Shown: positions 1-12,417 of the stretch, piece after piece
How positions within the stretch are numbered: position 1 is the first letter of the stretch
Layout of the letters: each line of letters starts with the position of its first letter
From: Panagrolaimus kolymaensis
Taxonomy: Eukaryota > Nematoda > Chromadorea > Rhabditida > Panagrolaimidae
Reading direction: 5' to 3'
DNA: 64,000 nt
Assembly (NCBI GenBank): GCA_028622995.1
Contig: JAJQJQ010000104.1
Span: forward strand, 1-64,000
Made by a program: the position numbers and the translations under genes
The notes under the pieces: generated by a model
The model's input: only the letters and a program-made list of their open reading frames with translations
Database searches by the model: none
Told to the model about the DNA's origin: nothing

Positions 1-1839
1 ACTCAACAAAAAACCCATGAACATTTGATAACTTTTTTCTTTTTTTATCATTTTTTTGTTAAACTTTCGCAGACATAAAATAAGTTTGAAAAAAAACAGA
101 AATAAAAAAAAGTGATATATAATAAGGAAGAACTTTGTTTTCTATCATCATCAGTTTAAAATTAATTAAAAACAGGTTCAAAGGGGAAAAGAAAAAAGAG
201 ACAATAAAAAACTAAAGTAGAATGAATGAGAAAATAAATAGAAAGAAGCCAGCCATGAGAGAATAATGAAAGAGCACAAATATTTCAAAGTAATTTTGTA
301 ACCTTTTTATAACGAAAATATTATCAAAAAATTATTGCAAAAAAAATCTTCTTATGAAAGTACATGGCTGAAATTTTTTATTAATAAAAAATTAATTCAC
401 AAGAATTTGAGGGGAGTTTTCAAAATAGGAATAATTACTTTTTGGTATTGAGGAAGCTGTAAATGTGAAAAAAATTAGATATTGCATTGATATTTCAGAA
501 GCGTAATTATTTTAGGAAATAATGAACTTGATAAAATTAATTTTGTTCCTGATTTATAAATTATTTTCGATCCATAATGCAAAATTAAAATTATATGTAA
601 GCCTTAAATTTAGCGTCAAATATGATGAAAAAAAATATAATAGCATTCATATTTTTTGTTATTTAATTTTTTATGAGTTCTTTAAATAATCATTTCTTTT
701 TGTTGCCGCTATCGTTGTTGCTTTATAAATAAAACCGAACTATGAATTTTTATTTTCTGTTTTATATTTCATCCTAAAATCTTTAGTAAAAGTGACAAAA
801 AGAGGATTCAAAAAACCAAAGCATTGCATTTACTTTTTTTTAAACTGCAGTTATTTTTTTTTTTCTTTCATCCATTTCTATTTCATTCAAGTTCCCATCA
901 TCCGAAAATCAAAAAATGAAAGTTTGTAAACGTTTTTATATCTTTTAATTCCGCAACCGCTATTTTTTTTAAACTAAAGTTTGAGCCGTTTGGATTAAGG
1001 TCGTCGAATCATCGAAAGTTGTTTGAAAACAAAACAATGATCTTTTTTTAAATTCATATATCTTTTGAGGAATGTCGTTTAGTTTTTTCTATTTCTTAAA
1101 ATGGGTTTGTTTCTTGATTGAGTTTTGAATTTAATCAAAAAATGCTTTGAAGAAAATAAAGCAACGAAAACATGAGAAATATAAAAAAAGTTAGAAGGAA
1201 TTTACAAAATCATTGCTAGTAACGAATTTTCCATGGCATCTAATTATGAATGTTGTTTTTTGGTATATTAATCTTATGAATTACAGATATATTTTTAGTT
1301 TTAGCATGTTTACTTACTTCTCAAGACTAACGAATCTCCCAATTTCAACTTTGCAGAAATTCTTTGTTCAAGAAAACTCTTACAAAGTATCGAAGGCATA
1401 ATATGGAAAAGGATGGAAGAGTAAAACTTGAAGTTATCGCAGCTTATATAACCAATATTGCGTGAAAAACATACGGCATTTGAGCTTAATGTAGTATAAA
1501 TCAATTTTTTTATTGGCTATGAAGGTGAAAGATAAAGCATGCTTAAAATAGATAACAAAAAGTTATGAAAACAAAATAGCCGCATAAAATAGTAACTTTA
1601 TATAGGTTGGTAAATATTTTTCAAACATTAAGAATATGGTTCCAGTAATTTAAAAAAAAGTTTTGTTGCACATCGAAAATCAACAAGTATGATTGATATT
1701 CTTACTTTGATAAAACATGCAAATTTTTAAGAAACGTGAATGAAGTCCGTCGTTATCCATTAAAAACGTATATAAGCTTTGCTTTGACATTTCATTTTTT
1801 TCATTGTTAATCATTCGTGCTTGAATTTCGTCGTCAAAA
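1..1839. other. Gene-free AT-rich stretch
   Basis: No open frame here shows coding character. The sequence is dominated by A and T runs, and the short open frames lack a family signature or plausible intron borders. I see no repeat or RNA gene. The last few hundred bases must hold the promoter of the gene starting at 1840, but I cannot pick out a specific element. Confidence 0.6.
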
Positions 1840-2506
1840 ATGAAAATCGTCTCCGCCTTGGTCGTCGTTTTTGCTCTTCTCATCGCTCTTGGTCCATCTC
1901 CTGGTGATGCCGTCAATTGTCTAAAGGAACAAAACTGTGTAACACTGAAGGGCGCTAGTAAGTTTTTGTTTTATTTAATATATATAAATAAATAAATATA
2001 TGTTTTTTAGCACCAAAAGAAAAGGTAAGAGAATCGGTTAGTTGTGATGAATGCGCTGCTTGGGCTTGTTTTCTTGATGGTGTAATCTACAATGGATATG
2101 GGTGCAAAGGTGATAAAAATATCTGCAAAGATGGCAAAAAATCAAGATGGAGCTGAACATTATGATGACAAAAGTCTCTATGTTTCATGCAAAGAAGAGG
2201 ACTGCGCTGCTGACAAAATTTCACAGGTTTGTAAATTATTTTTATACATACTTTTATTCTAATATTTTGGTTTTTTAGCTTGCTGCAGACCATGCTCCAA
2301 AAATTAATCTTGAAGATAAAGAATGCACTCCTGATTCCAGCAACGTTAAAACAACTCCAAGCAAAGAAGGAACTCCTGATTCCAGCAAAGTTACAACAAC
2401 TCCAAGCAAAGAAGGAACTCCTGATTCCAGCAAAGATGGAACAAAGATCGATGCTTTAACCATTGGTGGAATGATGACTCTTGCATGGATGGTTGCTCGT
2501 TTCTAA
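1840..2506 (+). CDS. Small secreted cysteine-rich protein with Thr/Ser/Pro repeat stalk (frame problem)
   Basis: I read three exons: 1840-1957, 2011-2226 and 2279-2506. The protein starts with a clear signal peptide (MKIVSALVVVFALLIALGPS), followed by a short domain with about ten cysteines, including CDECAAWAC and GCKGDKNIC. A stalk then repeats a TPSKEGTPDSSK-type unit two to three times, and a hydrophobic end (about 15 residues) could be a membrane or GPI-anchor signal. A likely role is an extracellular or surface protein; no family is recognised. Exon 2 does not stay open: after the A6 run at 2136-2141 the frame hits TGA. Dropping one A restores a good frame (NQDGAEHYDDKSLYVSC). Alternatively 2082-2130 could be a 49-nt intron, but it is not T-rich and its translation looks like real domain. 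A poly(A) signal AATAAA lies at 2570-2575. Confidence 0.65.
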
Positions 2507-2684
2507 TGTCAAAATCAGCTGCATTTGAACCATTTTGTTTTGGTTATAAATGTATGTAATAATAATATTAATAAATTTACACTTATTTATATTTTTATGT
2601 TTTTTAAATGAAGTGTGTTCGGAGCAGAGATGGTTATTATTGGATGGATTACAATTTATTCTCAAAATAGTCATATAGAAAAAA

Positions 2685-3703
2685 TTAAACATTGACACGT
2701 TTAGGTTGTCGAAATGACATATTTGATAAAAGTGCATTATTTGCAGTTGTGTGCTTTTTTTGAGTGGAAAAAATTCTTCGTGAAACTTCAGCGCAAATTA
2801 CAACATCGAGGGTTGTAAAAATAGTACCATATGGACCAATATAATGATTGGGATTGATTTCAAAGAACTAAAAATGACATAAAAGTTAATTGGATTATTG
2901 CGAAGGAAATTGAAACTTACGGTATTGGTACAAAATGCAGCAAAATGTGGGAGGAAATCAAATAGGAATGCAACAGCAATGGTTGAAAGAACGAGTTTAT
3001 TCTGAAACTTTTTGGAAAAAATTAATCCCCTTCTCCAATATATTTAACTTACATTTCGACTATTTCGAATATAATGACCATTAACATTAGCATTTTTAGA
3101 TTTGAGATAAAAAATATAAAATAAAATCGTTCCCAAAATGCAATTAACCAATGCAACCACATATCGAATATTCACATATAACGATCGATGATGTTGTCGC
3201 ATCATACAACCAAATGCATAACATGGCGTTATTTCATCTTTAGGAATTTCTTTCAAAATATTTAGGAAAAAGTAAAGCAAAATTAAACCAAAAATAAAAC
3301 AACATTCAATTAAAGCAAAAATCTTTCGTTTAGTTTCATTAAAAATGTATGGAAATAAAAGGAGGAGGCAACGTTCGATTCCAAGGAATAACACCGAAGT
3401 TGAAATTGTTCCCATCGTTACAAAACAGGGAGCACCTAACCACCAAAATACCGCTGCATTATAGCTAGCGATGGAGGGTTTCCAAAAGATGACATTAAAA
3501 GATAGCATAGAAAAAGCAGAAATGGCAAAAATGGTAGCCAAAATGATATAAATTAAAAATGAAATGGATAAACGAATTGTATGAGTTTTTTGAATTATTC
3601 CAATTAAAATTGAACCAAATATTATTATTGTATATAATTGTAAAATCATACATAATATATATTCACCCAATATTATATATGACATTAATGTGGATAATAA
3701 CAT
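2685..3703 (-). CDS. Nematode serpentine (7-TM) chemoreceptor, copy A
   Basis: Three exons on the minus strand, 3703-3053, 3001-2921 and 2867-2685, give about 304 residues with multiple hydrophobic segments. Conserved landmarks are GIERCLLLLFP after the third helix (the DRY-like position), AFGCMM in the second extracellular loop, FDFLPHF in helix 6 and INPNHYIGPYG in helix 7. This is the layout of nematode-specific chemosensory GPCRs. The GPY motif suggests the Srbc/Srsx-like group, but I cannot fix the class. Intron positions and phases match those of the paralogue at 6422-7500. The start is uncertain: the frame is open upstream of 3703 to an acceptor-like TTTCAG near 3739, so a small 5' exon may be missing. 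Expected to act in the membrane of sensory neurons. Confidence 0.8.
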
Positions 3704-6421
3704 TTTCTTTGAGAGTGATTTGTAAATAATGTAAAGAGTCTGAAAGTGGAGTTGAAGGTAGTCATGGGAGTAATTTTAAATGGTAACAATTTTTCAAAGA
3801 AAGCGATAAATTTAAAACCTTGACGCAAAAATTTGAGGCATTGGAGCGAAAATTGGTCACGATGAGTGTAATTCTAAGTTACTCTAATTTTTTTATTCTT
3901 TACACTAAAAAATTCTAACAAGCCAAGAGGTTAATGATTTGGGCTTTTCCAGATTCTTCTAGATATTTATAAAAACGGGATTGAAGCGGGTTAAAAATAA
4001 AAAATAAATCGCGAATGAAAAAAACTATTGGCAAAACAACAGTTTTTTAACACACAAAAATACAACAAAAGAAGAAGCAAGAGATCACTTCTTCTTTTTT
4101 ACTACTGCTGCTTCTTTAAATTTATCTCTTTTTGTTTTTCAATTCCCAAACGATCTAAAGGAATATCTTTGACCACAAAAGTTTTTTACGATTGAGAATT
4201 TAAAAATCAAATCACAGTTTTTTTTTTTTTTGCAGAAAGAAATAAGAAATACAAAAATCTTTGCAGTAAAATGATCTCTTATAAACACAATCATCGGTGA
4301 TGATCATCAATCTGGGGCTGGCTTTTTGATGCTTTAATAATAATAAAAAATAACAAGCAAGCAGACAAGCAAAAAAATAAAACAGGAGCATTCAACCAAC
4401 GTTAAATGTTCAACCGGAAATAATACATACAAAATAATTAACATTTTGCAACACCAGAAAAGCGAAAAGATTCTGTTTTCCCATGTTCCATGGTTTTTAA
4501 TCATCAACAAAAAATTGGATTTTTAGACTCAAAATACATTTTTTTGAGTAATGTTTTCATCATTGAAAAATGGTAAAAGAAAAGCCAGACGGAAAAAAGC
4601 ATTACCATTTATTAGTATGTTTTTATTTATCTCACAGACAAAAATTTTGTTTTTGTTAAAAAAATTATTTTTAAACTGATGTTTACAGTTTTAAGATCAG
4701 AAAATAAAGTGAATCATAGTTTTTGAAGTTTAAAAAACGGTTTTCAGATGATAAATAAACCAAACAAAAATTTAAATAAGAAAAAAAGATTGTAAATAAA
4801 GTCTCAATTTATTATTACACACATTTTTAGTTGTTCGATTCTTTCCAGTTTTTCACCACTTATATTTAATGGAATTGAAAAATGATGGCACAGCACACTC
4901 TATCATTTTTTTAAAGCAGTCTTTTACAAAAAAATTGTACGGTAAAAAAGTTAAAGAAAAAAATAGGAGGTTAGATTACACATGGGGAAACACCCTATTT
5001 TGCAATAACTGTCATAGTCATATTTTTTATATGATCAAAAAACTCTAGACTTTTGTTTTCTTTTTTCTTTAAATTAATATCTCAGGGGTTCTTCTTTTTA
5101 CAATTAATATAAATCCCAGGTGCCATAAAAAAAGAAGCTAGGACTTTAAAGAATATAAAAAAGTAATCCTCTATTGAACGAATTTCTTTCTGCAAAACAA
5201 AACCCAGGAAATTAAAAAAAAAGAAAATGAAAGGTTCGCACCATTGAAAATTAGTTTTTTCCTTTTATCTTCAAAAGACAAAAAAGAATTAAAACATTTT
5301 CTAAGAGGGGTTAATTATTAAAAAAAATTGTCTTCAAAAAGCAAACAAAAAACAACTAAAAATGAAGACGTATCCTTGTTTTCGTCGCATCTTTTTCCGG
5401 ATGTTTTCTGGTAGTTAATAACGACGACAAAAAAATATTTATGAAAAGAGCTGAAACTTTATGGCAACATTTATTTTTTTTTATATTGTTGTTCGTTGCT
5501 TTGTTTTTTTTTCTTCTTCCTTGTTTTTCAAATATGTTGTATGTGTATCATTCGAGATGTTTCAGCTCAAATATGAAAACATTCGAGAAAATGCTATTAA
5601 TGTTCCAGAAAACCGAAATTTGGAAATTAGCCAGAGAAAAAAATGAAATTAATTTAAAAAAGCTGAAACCAAATCTTTGGTTTTGTTATCAGAAAATTTT
5701 AAGGATACGGTATTTAAAAAAGAGCGCGAGAAAATAAGGAAAAAAATCGAAAATTAAAAAAACAAAATGCAACAAATAATAACCCAAAGAACGAGTTGCT
5801 GCTTGCTAGATAGCTTATTCTAAAAATAATGGGTTGAGTATGAATTTTAAAAATAAAATAAATAATAATAGGTGAGAAAATAAAAAAGAAAGAAAATGAA
5901 AAGAATTTTTAATTCATTACGTCAAAAAACTTTTTAGGCTGAATTTATTCTTTTTTTCCTTGCATCATTTTTTTTGGTGAGTGAAAGAAAAATAAAAATA
6001 ATTGGTTAATAATAACGATAACCATTTTATTTTTAGAGTTTTAAATAATAGCTTTACTATATTATTTTCTAAATATGTTTTTCCTGTCATATGGGATGCC
6101 TTGAAAATTGCGTACCAGAAAGCCTTTAAAAAAATGTGAAATACTTTACAAAAAATTAAAGCCCAAAGAATAAATTTATATCTAATTATCAAAAAATATT
6201 TACTACAACGTAAAACTCAAAATGAGATCATTCAACCGATTAATTAATTAAATGAGAAACATGAATAACAAACAATTATTTGTTTGGATAATGAAAGAAA
6301 TTATTTTTACATTTTTTGTATAAAAAAGCACTATGGGTTTTTTTTTTTACATATTTACAACTATGATACAATAATATAAGCTAAAACTTTATGTAATCTG
6401 TCTTTTGACATTGAAAGCTGT
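3704..6421. other. Gene-free AT-rich stretch between the chemoreceptor copies
   Basis: No convincing gene is visible. Short open frames, such as 5441-5737 on the plus strand, are low-complexity Phe/Lys/Asn translations without homology or intron signals. No duplicated flank of the neighbouring receptor genes stands out beyond the genes themselves. Confidence 0.55.
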
Positions 6422-7500
6422 TTACACCGATGAAGCAACCATATCACTTCGTTTATATCGATAACAAGAATAAACTCTTCGAGACATTTCAGCACAAGTT
6501 GAAACATCAAGGGTTGTAGCTATGATACCATAAGGGCCAATGTAATGATTGGGGTTAATTCCAAAAAACTAAAACGGAAATTATTTTTAGTTATGCTTTT
6601 GTAGATAACGCTGAAGCTTACGGTATTGGTACAAAATGCAGTAAAATGTGGAAGAAAATCAAATAGAAAAGCAGCGGTGATAGTCCAAATAACGAGTTTA
6701 TTCTGAAACAAAACAAAAAGTAAATGCTATTAACAAAATTGAAGTTTTTTGTTTGACAATAACCTTTTTATTTAAACCAATGAACTTACATTTTTGCTGC
6801 TTTTAAGTTTTCTTAAATTAGTCTTCTTTGATCGCTGATAAAAAATATAAAATAATAAAGTTCCAACAAAGCTATTTAATAATGCAACAACATAACGAAC
6901 ATATACATAACTTGATATGGAATGTTTGACCATCATACAACCAAATGAATAACAATTTGTTGTTTCTGTTTTAGGCATCTCTTTAGAAATATTTAAAATT
7001 ATATATGAAGCTGCTAAAAGTGTCAACACAAATATTTCCACCGCGTGGAAAACTCTTCTTTTAAATTGATCAAAAGTGTGAGGAAATAAAAGTAAAAAGC
7101 ATCGTTCAATTCCAAGAAATAAAATTGAAGTTGAAATCGTCCCCATCGTTACAAAACATGGTGAACCAATAAACCAAAATAATTTAACATTGTAATTTGG
7201 TGTGTTTGGTTTCCAAAAGATGACATTGAAGGAAAGCATGGAAAAAGCAGAAATGGCAAAAATGGTAGCCAAAATAATATAAATTAAAAATGAAATGGAT
7301 AAACGAATTGTATGAGTTTTTTGAATTATTCCAATTAAAATTGAACCAAATATTATTATTGTATATAATTGTAAAATCATACATAATATATATTCCCCCA
7401 ATATTATATATGACATTAACGTAGAAAGTAACATCCTTTCGAAAACCAGTAAATAATGAAAAGAAGCTAAAAAAACAGAATGAATAATAATCTGCTTCAA
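6422..7500 (-). CDS. Nematode serpentine (7-TM) chemoreceptor, copy B
   Basis: Exons 7500-6790, 6702-6622 and 6568-6422 give about 312 residues. The introns sit at the same places and in the same phase as in copy A at 2685-3703. The protein keeps GIERCFLLLFP, SFGCMM, FDFLPHF and INPNHYIGPYG. The N-terminus (MKQIIIHSVFLASFHYLLVFER) is longer than in copy A. Outside the first two helices the copies differ at close to half of positions, but the stretch coding helices 1-2 is nearly identical at the nucleotide level. Tandem same-strand paralogues about 2.7 kb apart are typical of expanded chemoreceptor clusters. The receptor class (Srbc/Srsx-like) is a guess; membership of the nematode chemoreceptor superfamily is well supported by the helices and motifs. 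Confidence 0.82.
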
Positions 7501-9726
7501 TTATTAACTAACGCAAATAACAAAAAATTTAAACATATTATAAACAAAATGCAAGTAAGAGAGTATCGCCACGAAGAAGCTCTTCCACAACAAAAAAAAC
7601 CAAAAACATAGTTACAGTTTAAAACTATGTACAAAAAAAATAATTATTGTTTACCCTTGCTTGTTTATGTCCATCAAAGCCACCTTAAAAGCCTACTATC
7701 TTTTTATTTTGTGTATGTGATTCTTTTTGTTTGTTTGCAGATACTAAAAAACCTCTTCCTCACCCCCGTCAATGAAGAAGCAAGCCTCTGAATAACGTAA
7801 GCATAAAACAAAGAAACAAAAGTAATGCCGCCGCGTTTTAGACCTCACTAGGTTGTTGTTGTTATTTTTTCACAGAAAAACAATTGTCTGCTGCTCAAAA
7901 TAAAGCCAAAAAAAAGAAGATGTGATGATGAAGTTAAATGTCACCCTCATCATTATAATTAATTTCGCATCTTTTTTTCCAATTTATATTTCGGCCAAAA
8001 AAAATATGTTTGAAATTACAACTACTTCACTGAATTATTTAAAAAGGAAGAATAACAAGCCAAAGGGAATGAGATCTGAATGAGGGTTAACACAAAAAAA
8101 ATGTCCGGGCAAAATAATTTATGAAAACACATGCTTTATTTTAGTGAGATATTTTTAAAAAGAAAAGAAAAATAATTATTAATTTTTATAGCTTCGAACA
8201 TTTTAACTTCCATGAACATACAAAGTCATAAAGGTTTGAATCCGTTTTACAGACAAATTTTATTACAAAAAATAACTCTCTAATTTTTAAATTTCCTTTC
8301 ATATTCCTTGGTTTGACTTTCGAAAACAATTTTACCCTTCTCCGAAAATCAAACCAAAACACACTTGTTATTCCATCAAACCCCAAAAACTGCATAATTT
8401 ATGTATGGAAAATTCCAAAAATTCTTCAAGGAGGAGCTATCAAAAAATAAAATAAAAAAACAACAAAGAAGTATGCTGCGAATAATGAGAAGGAATAATG
8501 AGGTTCATCATCATCGCTAAGCTTAAGCTACTCCTCATTGTTATTGACTACATTTCATTAATTTTGTTCCTTTCAAACAAAAGGCATTAATTTTGCAGAA
8601 GAAAATAGGCTAGCAAAAAGCAGAAAAGAGAATCTTCCATTCCACAAAAAAAAAATACATAGGCTTTCTTTGATGGGTGCCACGAAAAAAAAGCTAGCCA
8701 CAAATTTTTCCTTTGCTATTTTCTGTTTTGATTTTTTACTTTATTTTAATACTGCAGAAATCTTATTTTCATATGAAAAAAAAGATTTCAAAACGAGCGA
8801 TAGAAAAAAAGATGTTTGAAACTCATCGATGATGTTCCTAAAAATATTGAGCAACATCAGCTACTTGCTTTCCCGAGAATAGAAACAAACAAAAAAATGA
8901 AAAATAACTTCCGTGTCTCGTTTTATTTTGATTTCTTATTTTAATAAATATTCGAAAAATGAAAAGCAAGATGAAAGAAGTTACACAAACATTTTTATAT
9001 TTATATCCGAAGACCATCATCGTTTTTAAAGGGGTTGAGCCTAGACTAGATAAAACTTGGCAGCGGCAACAACATCATCAACCAAAGTGTTATGTTGCTG
9101 TGATACCGTAACGACCTTGTTGATTTTAGAAATGCAAAAAAAAGTTTTTCGATTCTTTACTTTCTTTCCAAAAAATTATTTTATTATTTTATTTATGTGA
9201 AGACGACGGCGGACGACCTTTCAAAAATATTTTTATGATTACTAGCTGTAACCTAGCAATATATTATTAGTGGTGTTATTTTTTTGCTTTCGAGACATCA
9301 AAAAACGATGGTTTAATTGGACTACAAAATTTGACATTTTTTTCTTTTATTTGAAAGTCAAACATCACGTTTTTTTGTTATGTTGTTTTTGTCTGACTAA
9401 CAAGATGAGAAAGCTTTCCATTTATTCATGCTTGAACAAAACATCCTCACCATTACTAATGATGCGAAGGAGTCACTAATTAATATACTGTCGTCTAATA
9501 ATCCTATGTATCATTTCTCTGCCAAACATGTTTGTTTTTGTCTCAATAAAAAAATGGAACCAAAGCACACAAAAAATTCAAACAAAAAAAAAGATGGAAA
9601 AAGGTTTCAAATTAAGATAATTACACATTTTGATAAGTGAAAAGAAAATTTATTATGACTACATAAAACAGTAAAATAGTAATTTACATAGCTAACAATA
9701 CAAAACATAAGTAAAATACATACAAT
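7501..9726. other. Gene-free AT-rich stretch
   Basis: No supported gene. The short open frames are low-complexity. The proximal part (near 7501) must contain the promoter of the copy B receptor. Near 9649-9654 the plus strand reads TTTATT, the complement of an AATAAA poly(A) signal for the isocitrate dehydrogenase gene that ends at 9727. Confidence 0.55.
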
Positions 9727-11131
9727 CTAACGGCCTTGTTTTTTAGCCAAATTACTAGCAATTTTATCCATAAATTCGAAAGTATTGAGATAATCATTGC
9801 GGCCAACACCTGCTGCGCCTTTGATACAGATGGCGAGATCCTTCGTCATAGAGCCAGCTTCCATAGTTTCGATACAAACATCTTCAAGATTTGTTGCAAA
9901 AGTTTTGAGTGCGTCATTATTATCAAGTTTGGCACGATGAGCAAGACCACGAGTCCAAGCGAAGATAGAAGCGATGGGATTGGTTGAAGTTTCTTGACCT
10001 TTTTGATGTTGACGAAAATGACGAGTAACAGTTCCATGAGCAGCTTCAGCTTCCACAGTTTTACCATCAGGACAAATGAGAACAGAAGTCATAAGTCCAA
10101 GTGATCCATAACCTCTGAAAAAATCTTTATTGTAGTCGTAAGTAAAAGAAGAAAGTAAGCTTACTGTGCAACACTGTCAGATTGAACATCACCATCATAA
10201 TTCTTGCAAGCCCATACAAATCCACCTTCTGATTTCATAGCTTGAGCAACCATATCATCGATGAGACGATGTTCATACCAGATCTTCTTAGCTTCGTACT
10301 TGCTCTTGTATTGTTTTTCATAAATTTCTTCGAAAATATCCTTGAAACGACCATCATATTGCTTGAGAATAGTATTCTTAGTGCTAAAAAAAACTTTGAT
10401 TATGAAAGGAAGATGATAGGCTAAAAAACTTACCTCAAATAAAGAGGATATTCACGATCGAGAGCATAAACAAAGCAAGCATGAGCAAAATCTTTAATAC
10501 TTTCATCAGTATTGTACATTCCAATTGCAACACCAGGCCCAGAGAATTCGAAAACTTCATGATTGATAGTTTGACCGCCACTTTTTGGAGTAAAACGAAG
10601 TTCAAGTTTACCAGCACCAGGAACAACGAAATCGGTAGCTTTGTATTGATCAGCATGAGCATGACGTCCGATGATGATAGGTTTGGTCCATGTAGTGACA
10701 AGTCGAGGAATGTTCTTGCAAATGATAGGTTCACGGAAAACAGTGCCACCAAGAATATTACGAATAGTTCCATTAGGTGATTTCCACATTTTCTTCAATT
10801 TGAATTCTTCCACACGAGCTTCATCAGGAGTAATGGTGGCACATTTGATAGCAACATTATATTTCTTTGTAGCTTCTGCAGCATCAATGGTTACTTGATC
10901 ATTAGTTTCATCACGATGTGGAAGTCCAAGATCAAAATATTTGATATCGATGTCGAGATATGGGAGGATAAGCTTCTTCTTGATATCAGACCAAATAATT
11001 CTTGTCATTTCATCCCCATCCATATCAACCACGGGATTAGCAACTTTGATTTTTGATGATGTTGCAAGGCATCGAGCAGCAGATGTTAATGGTGACGCCG
11101 TAAAGAGAAGTTGAGCTGAGGATCGAAGCAT
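9727..11131 (-). CDS. idh-2: Isocitrate dehydrogenase [NADP], mitochondrial
   Basis: Exons 11131-10434, 10383-10165 and 10114-9727 join in frame to about 434 residues, the usual size for the eukaryotic NADP enzyme. It converts isocitrate and NADP+ to 2-oxoglutarate, CO2 and NADPH. The first ~25 residues ([20 protein letters not shown]) form a basic, Ser-rich mitochondrial presequence, which separates it from cytosolic isoforms. Family motifs are all present: [13 protein letters not shown], the isocitrate-binding [53 protein letters not shown] with the metal-binding aspartates, and the nucleotide-binding [10 protein letters not shown]. The C-terminus ends KKQGR, with no peroxisomal SKL signal. 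A TTTTTTCAG acceptor 17 nt upstream of the ATG suggests spliced-leader trans-splicing. The gene stands alone, facing away from the plus-strand block. Confidence 0.97.
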
Positions 11132-11148
11132 CTTTGATTGGTCTGATT

Positions 11149-11158
11149 CTGAAAAAAG
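11149..11158 (-). promoter_or_regulatory. Probable spliced-leader acceptor of idh-2
   Basis: On the minus strand a T-run ends in CAG about 17 nt before the idh-2 start codon, with no upstream exon in sight. In nematodes such a site at the 5' end of a gene usually accepts a trans-spliced leader. This is inference from position and sequence only. Confidence 0.5.
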
Positions 11159-11890
11159 AAAGAATTTAGAATGATAAAAACCATAAAACGTTGAGAAAAA
11201 AAAACGAACAAATGTTTCAAAAAATCAAACTACCGCGTTTTCTCTCTCATTTTTTTTTGTCTTCAAAGCGGGCAAAAAAATGTTATGCATATTCTCCATT
11301 CTTTGGAGCTGTCGTTGTTACAACACCCAATGAATGACTGTTTTAAAATAACCTTCCACAGATTTTATCAAAGTGGAAAAAGAAAAATATTTTTACAAAC
11401 TCAACTCTCAGACTTTCAAATTTTTGTATTCCTTAAAAAGAAGGCTTGGCTTGGTCATAAGAAAAAGTGCGTCATTGAAAAATGATTGATTTCCATCCAT
11501 TTAACCCCATGAATTTCATAGGAGTTATTATGACTCTTGAATGAAATAAAAAAATGAGTGGTTCTTTTTTTTTTTGCAGCAACTTCTTATCACAGAAAAA
11601 AAACGTGGAACAATCAAAAATGAAGCCCAAGGTCAAGGAAGATCATTGATTCGTTGCTGTAAATTGGCATCAGCAGCAAGCAAACTATAAAAACAATTAA
11701 AACTTGGAGGAAATGAATGATAGACGATTATGATCTTTATCTAAATTTCATTATGGCTATAATATGATAAAAGAAAGTTTGGCTGTAACCCAAAATGATA
11801 ACGAAAACTACGTGAAAAAACAATGAAATGAACTTTACAAAATTATGGTTATGTCGCATTGGTGGGCGAATTAGTTTTTGACCCACGAGA
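11159..11890. other. Intergenic stretch upstream of idh-2
   Basis: No supported gene. This segment must hold the idh-2 promoter. It ends at the 8-bp target duplication of the MITE that starts at 11899. Confidence 0.5.
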
Positions 11891-12417
11891 TTTTCATTTA
11901 GGGTGGACCGATCTACCGGTAGATTGAAAAATCGGTAGATCTACCGGTAGATCTACCGGTGGATCTACCGGTAGATCTACTGAAATCTACCGCAAGTCCA
12001 AAATTCGAAAAGAAAGGGATTTTGAATCAAGGAATACAAAATTAAGGATATAAGGCTATTTTTGGGCACAAAAATAGGTTTTGCAAACTTTTAAAAAAAT
12101 TTCAATTTTTCAACAGGGTGGACCAAGCTATTACTTTCCTATCATAAGCTCTCCCCTGTTAAAAAAATTCAAAAATTTTCGGAAATAGAGAAAACATCGT
12201 TTTTATGCATTTTAGAACCTGCTAATTCATAACTTTCGCTTAAAAAACTCCGAGAACGTCTTTTTTTAAATTTTGGTGGCGCGGTAGATTTCGGTAGATT
12301 GGAAAATTTTTTCGGTAGATTTCGGTAGATCTACCGGTAGATCTACCGGTAGAATCTACTGGTAGATCTACCGGTAGAATCTACTGGTAGATCTACCCGG
12401 TCCACCCTATTTTCATT
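11891..12417. mobile_element. hAT-type MITE (TAGGGTGGACC ends) with 8-bp target duplication
   Basis: The element itself spans 11899-12409 (511 bp). Both ends are TAGGGTGGACC in inverted orientation. They are flanked by a perfect 8-bp direct repeat TTTTCATT at 11891-11898 and 12410-12417, the hallmark of hAT-superfamily insertion. Subterminal regions carry many copies of the palindromic word CTACCGGTAGAT on both sides. There is no transposase frame, so it is non-autonomous. The same subterminal architecture, with GGTAAATTTACC instead of GGTAGATCTACC, occurs in the element at 28293-29143. Confidence 0.88.

Noticed and set aside
5441..5737. 98-codon plus-strand open frame
   Set aside because: Phe/Leu/Lys low-complexity translation in A/T runs, no family resemblance, no intron or leader-acceptor support.
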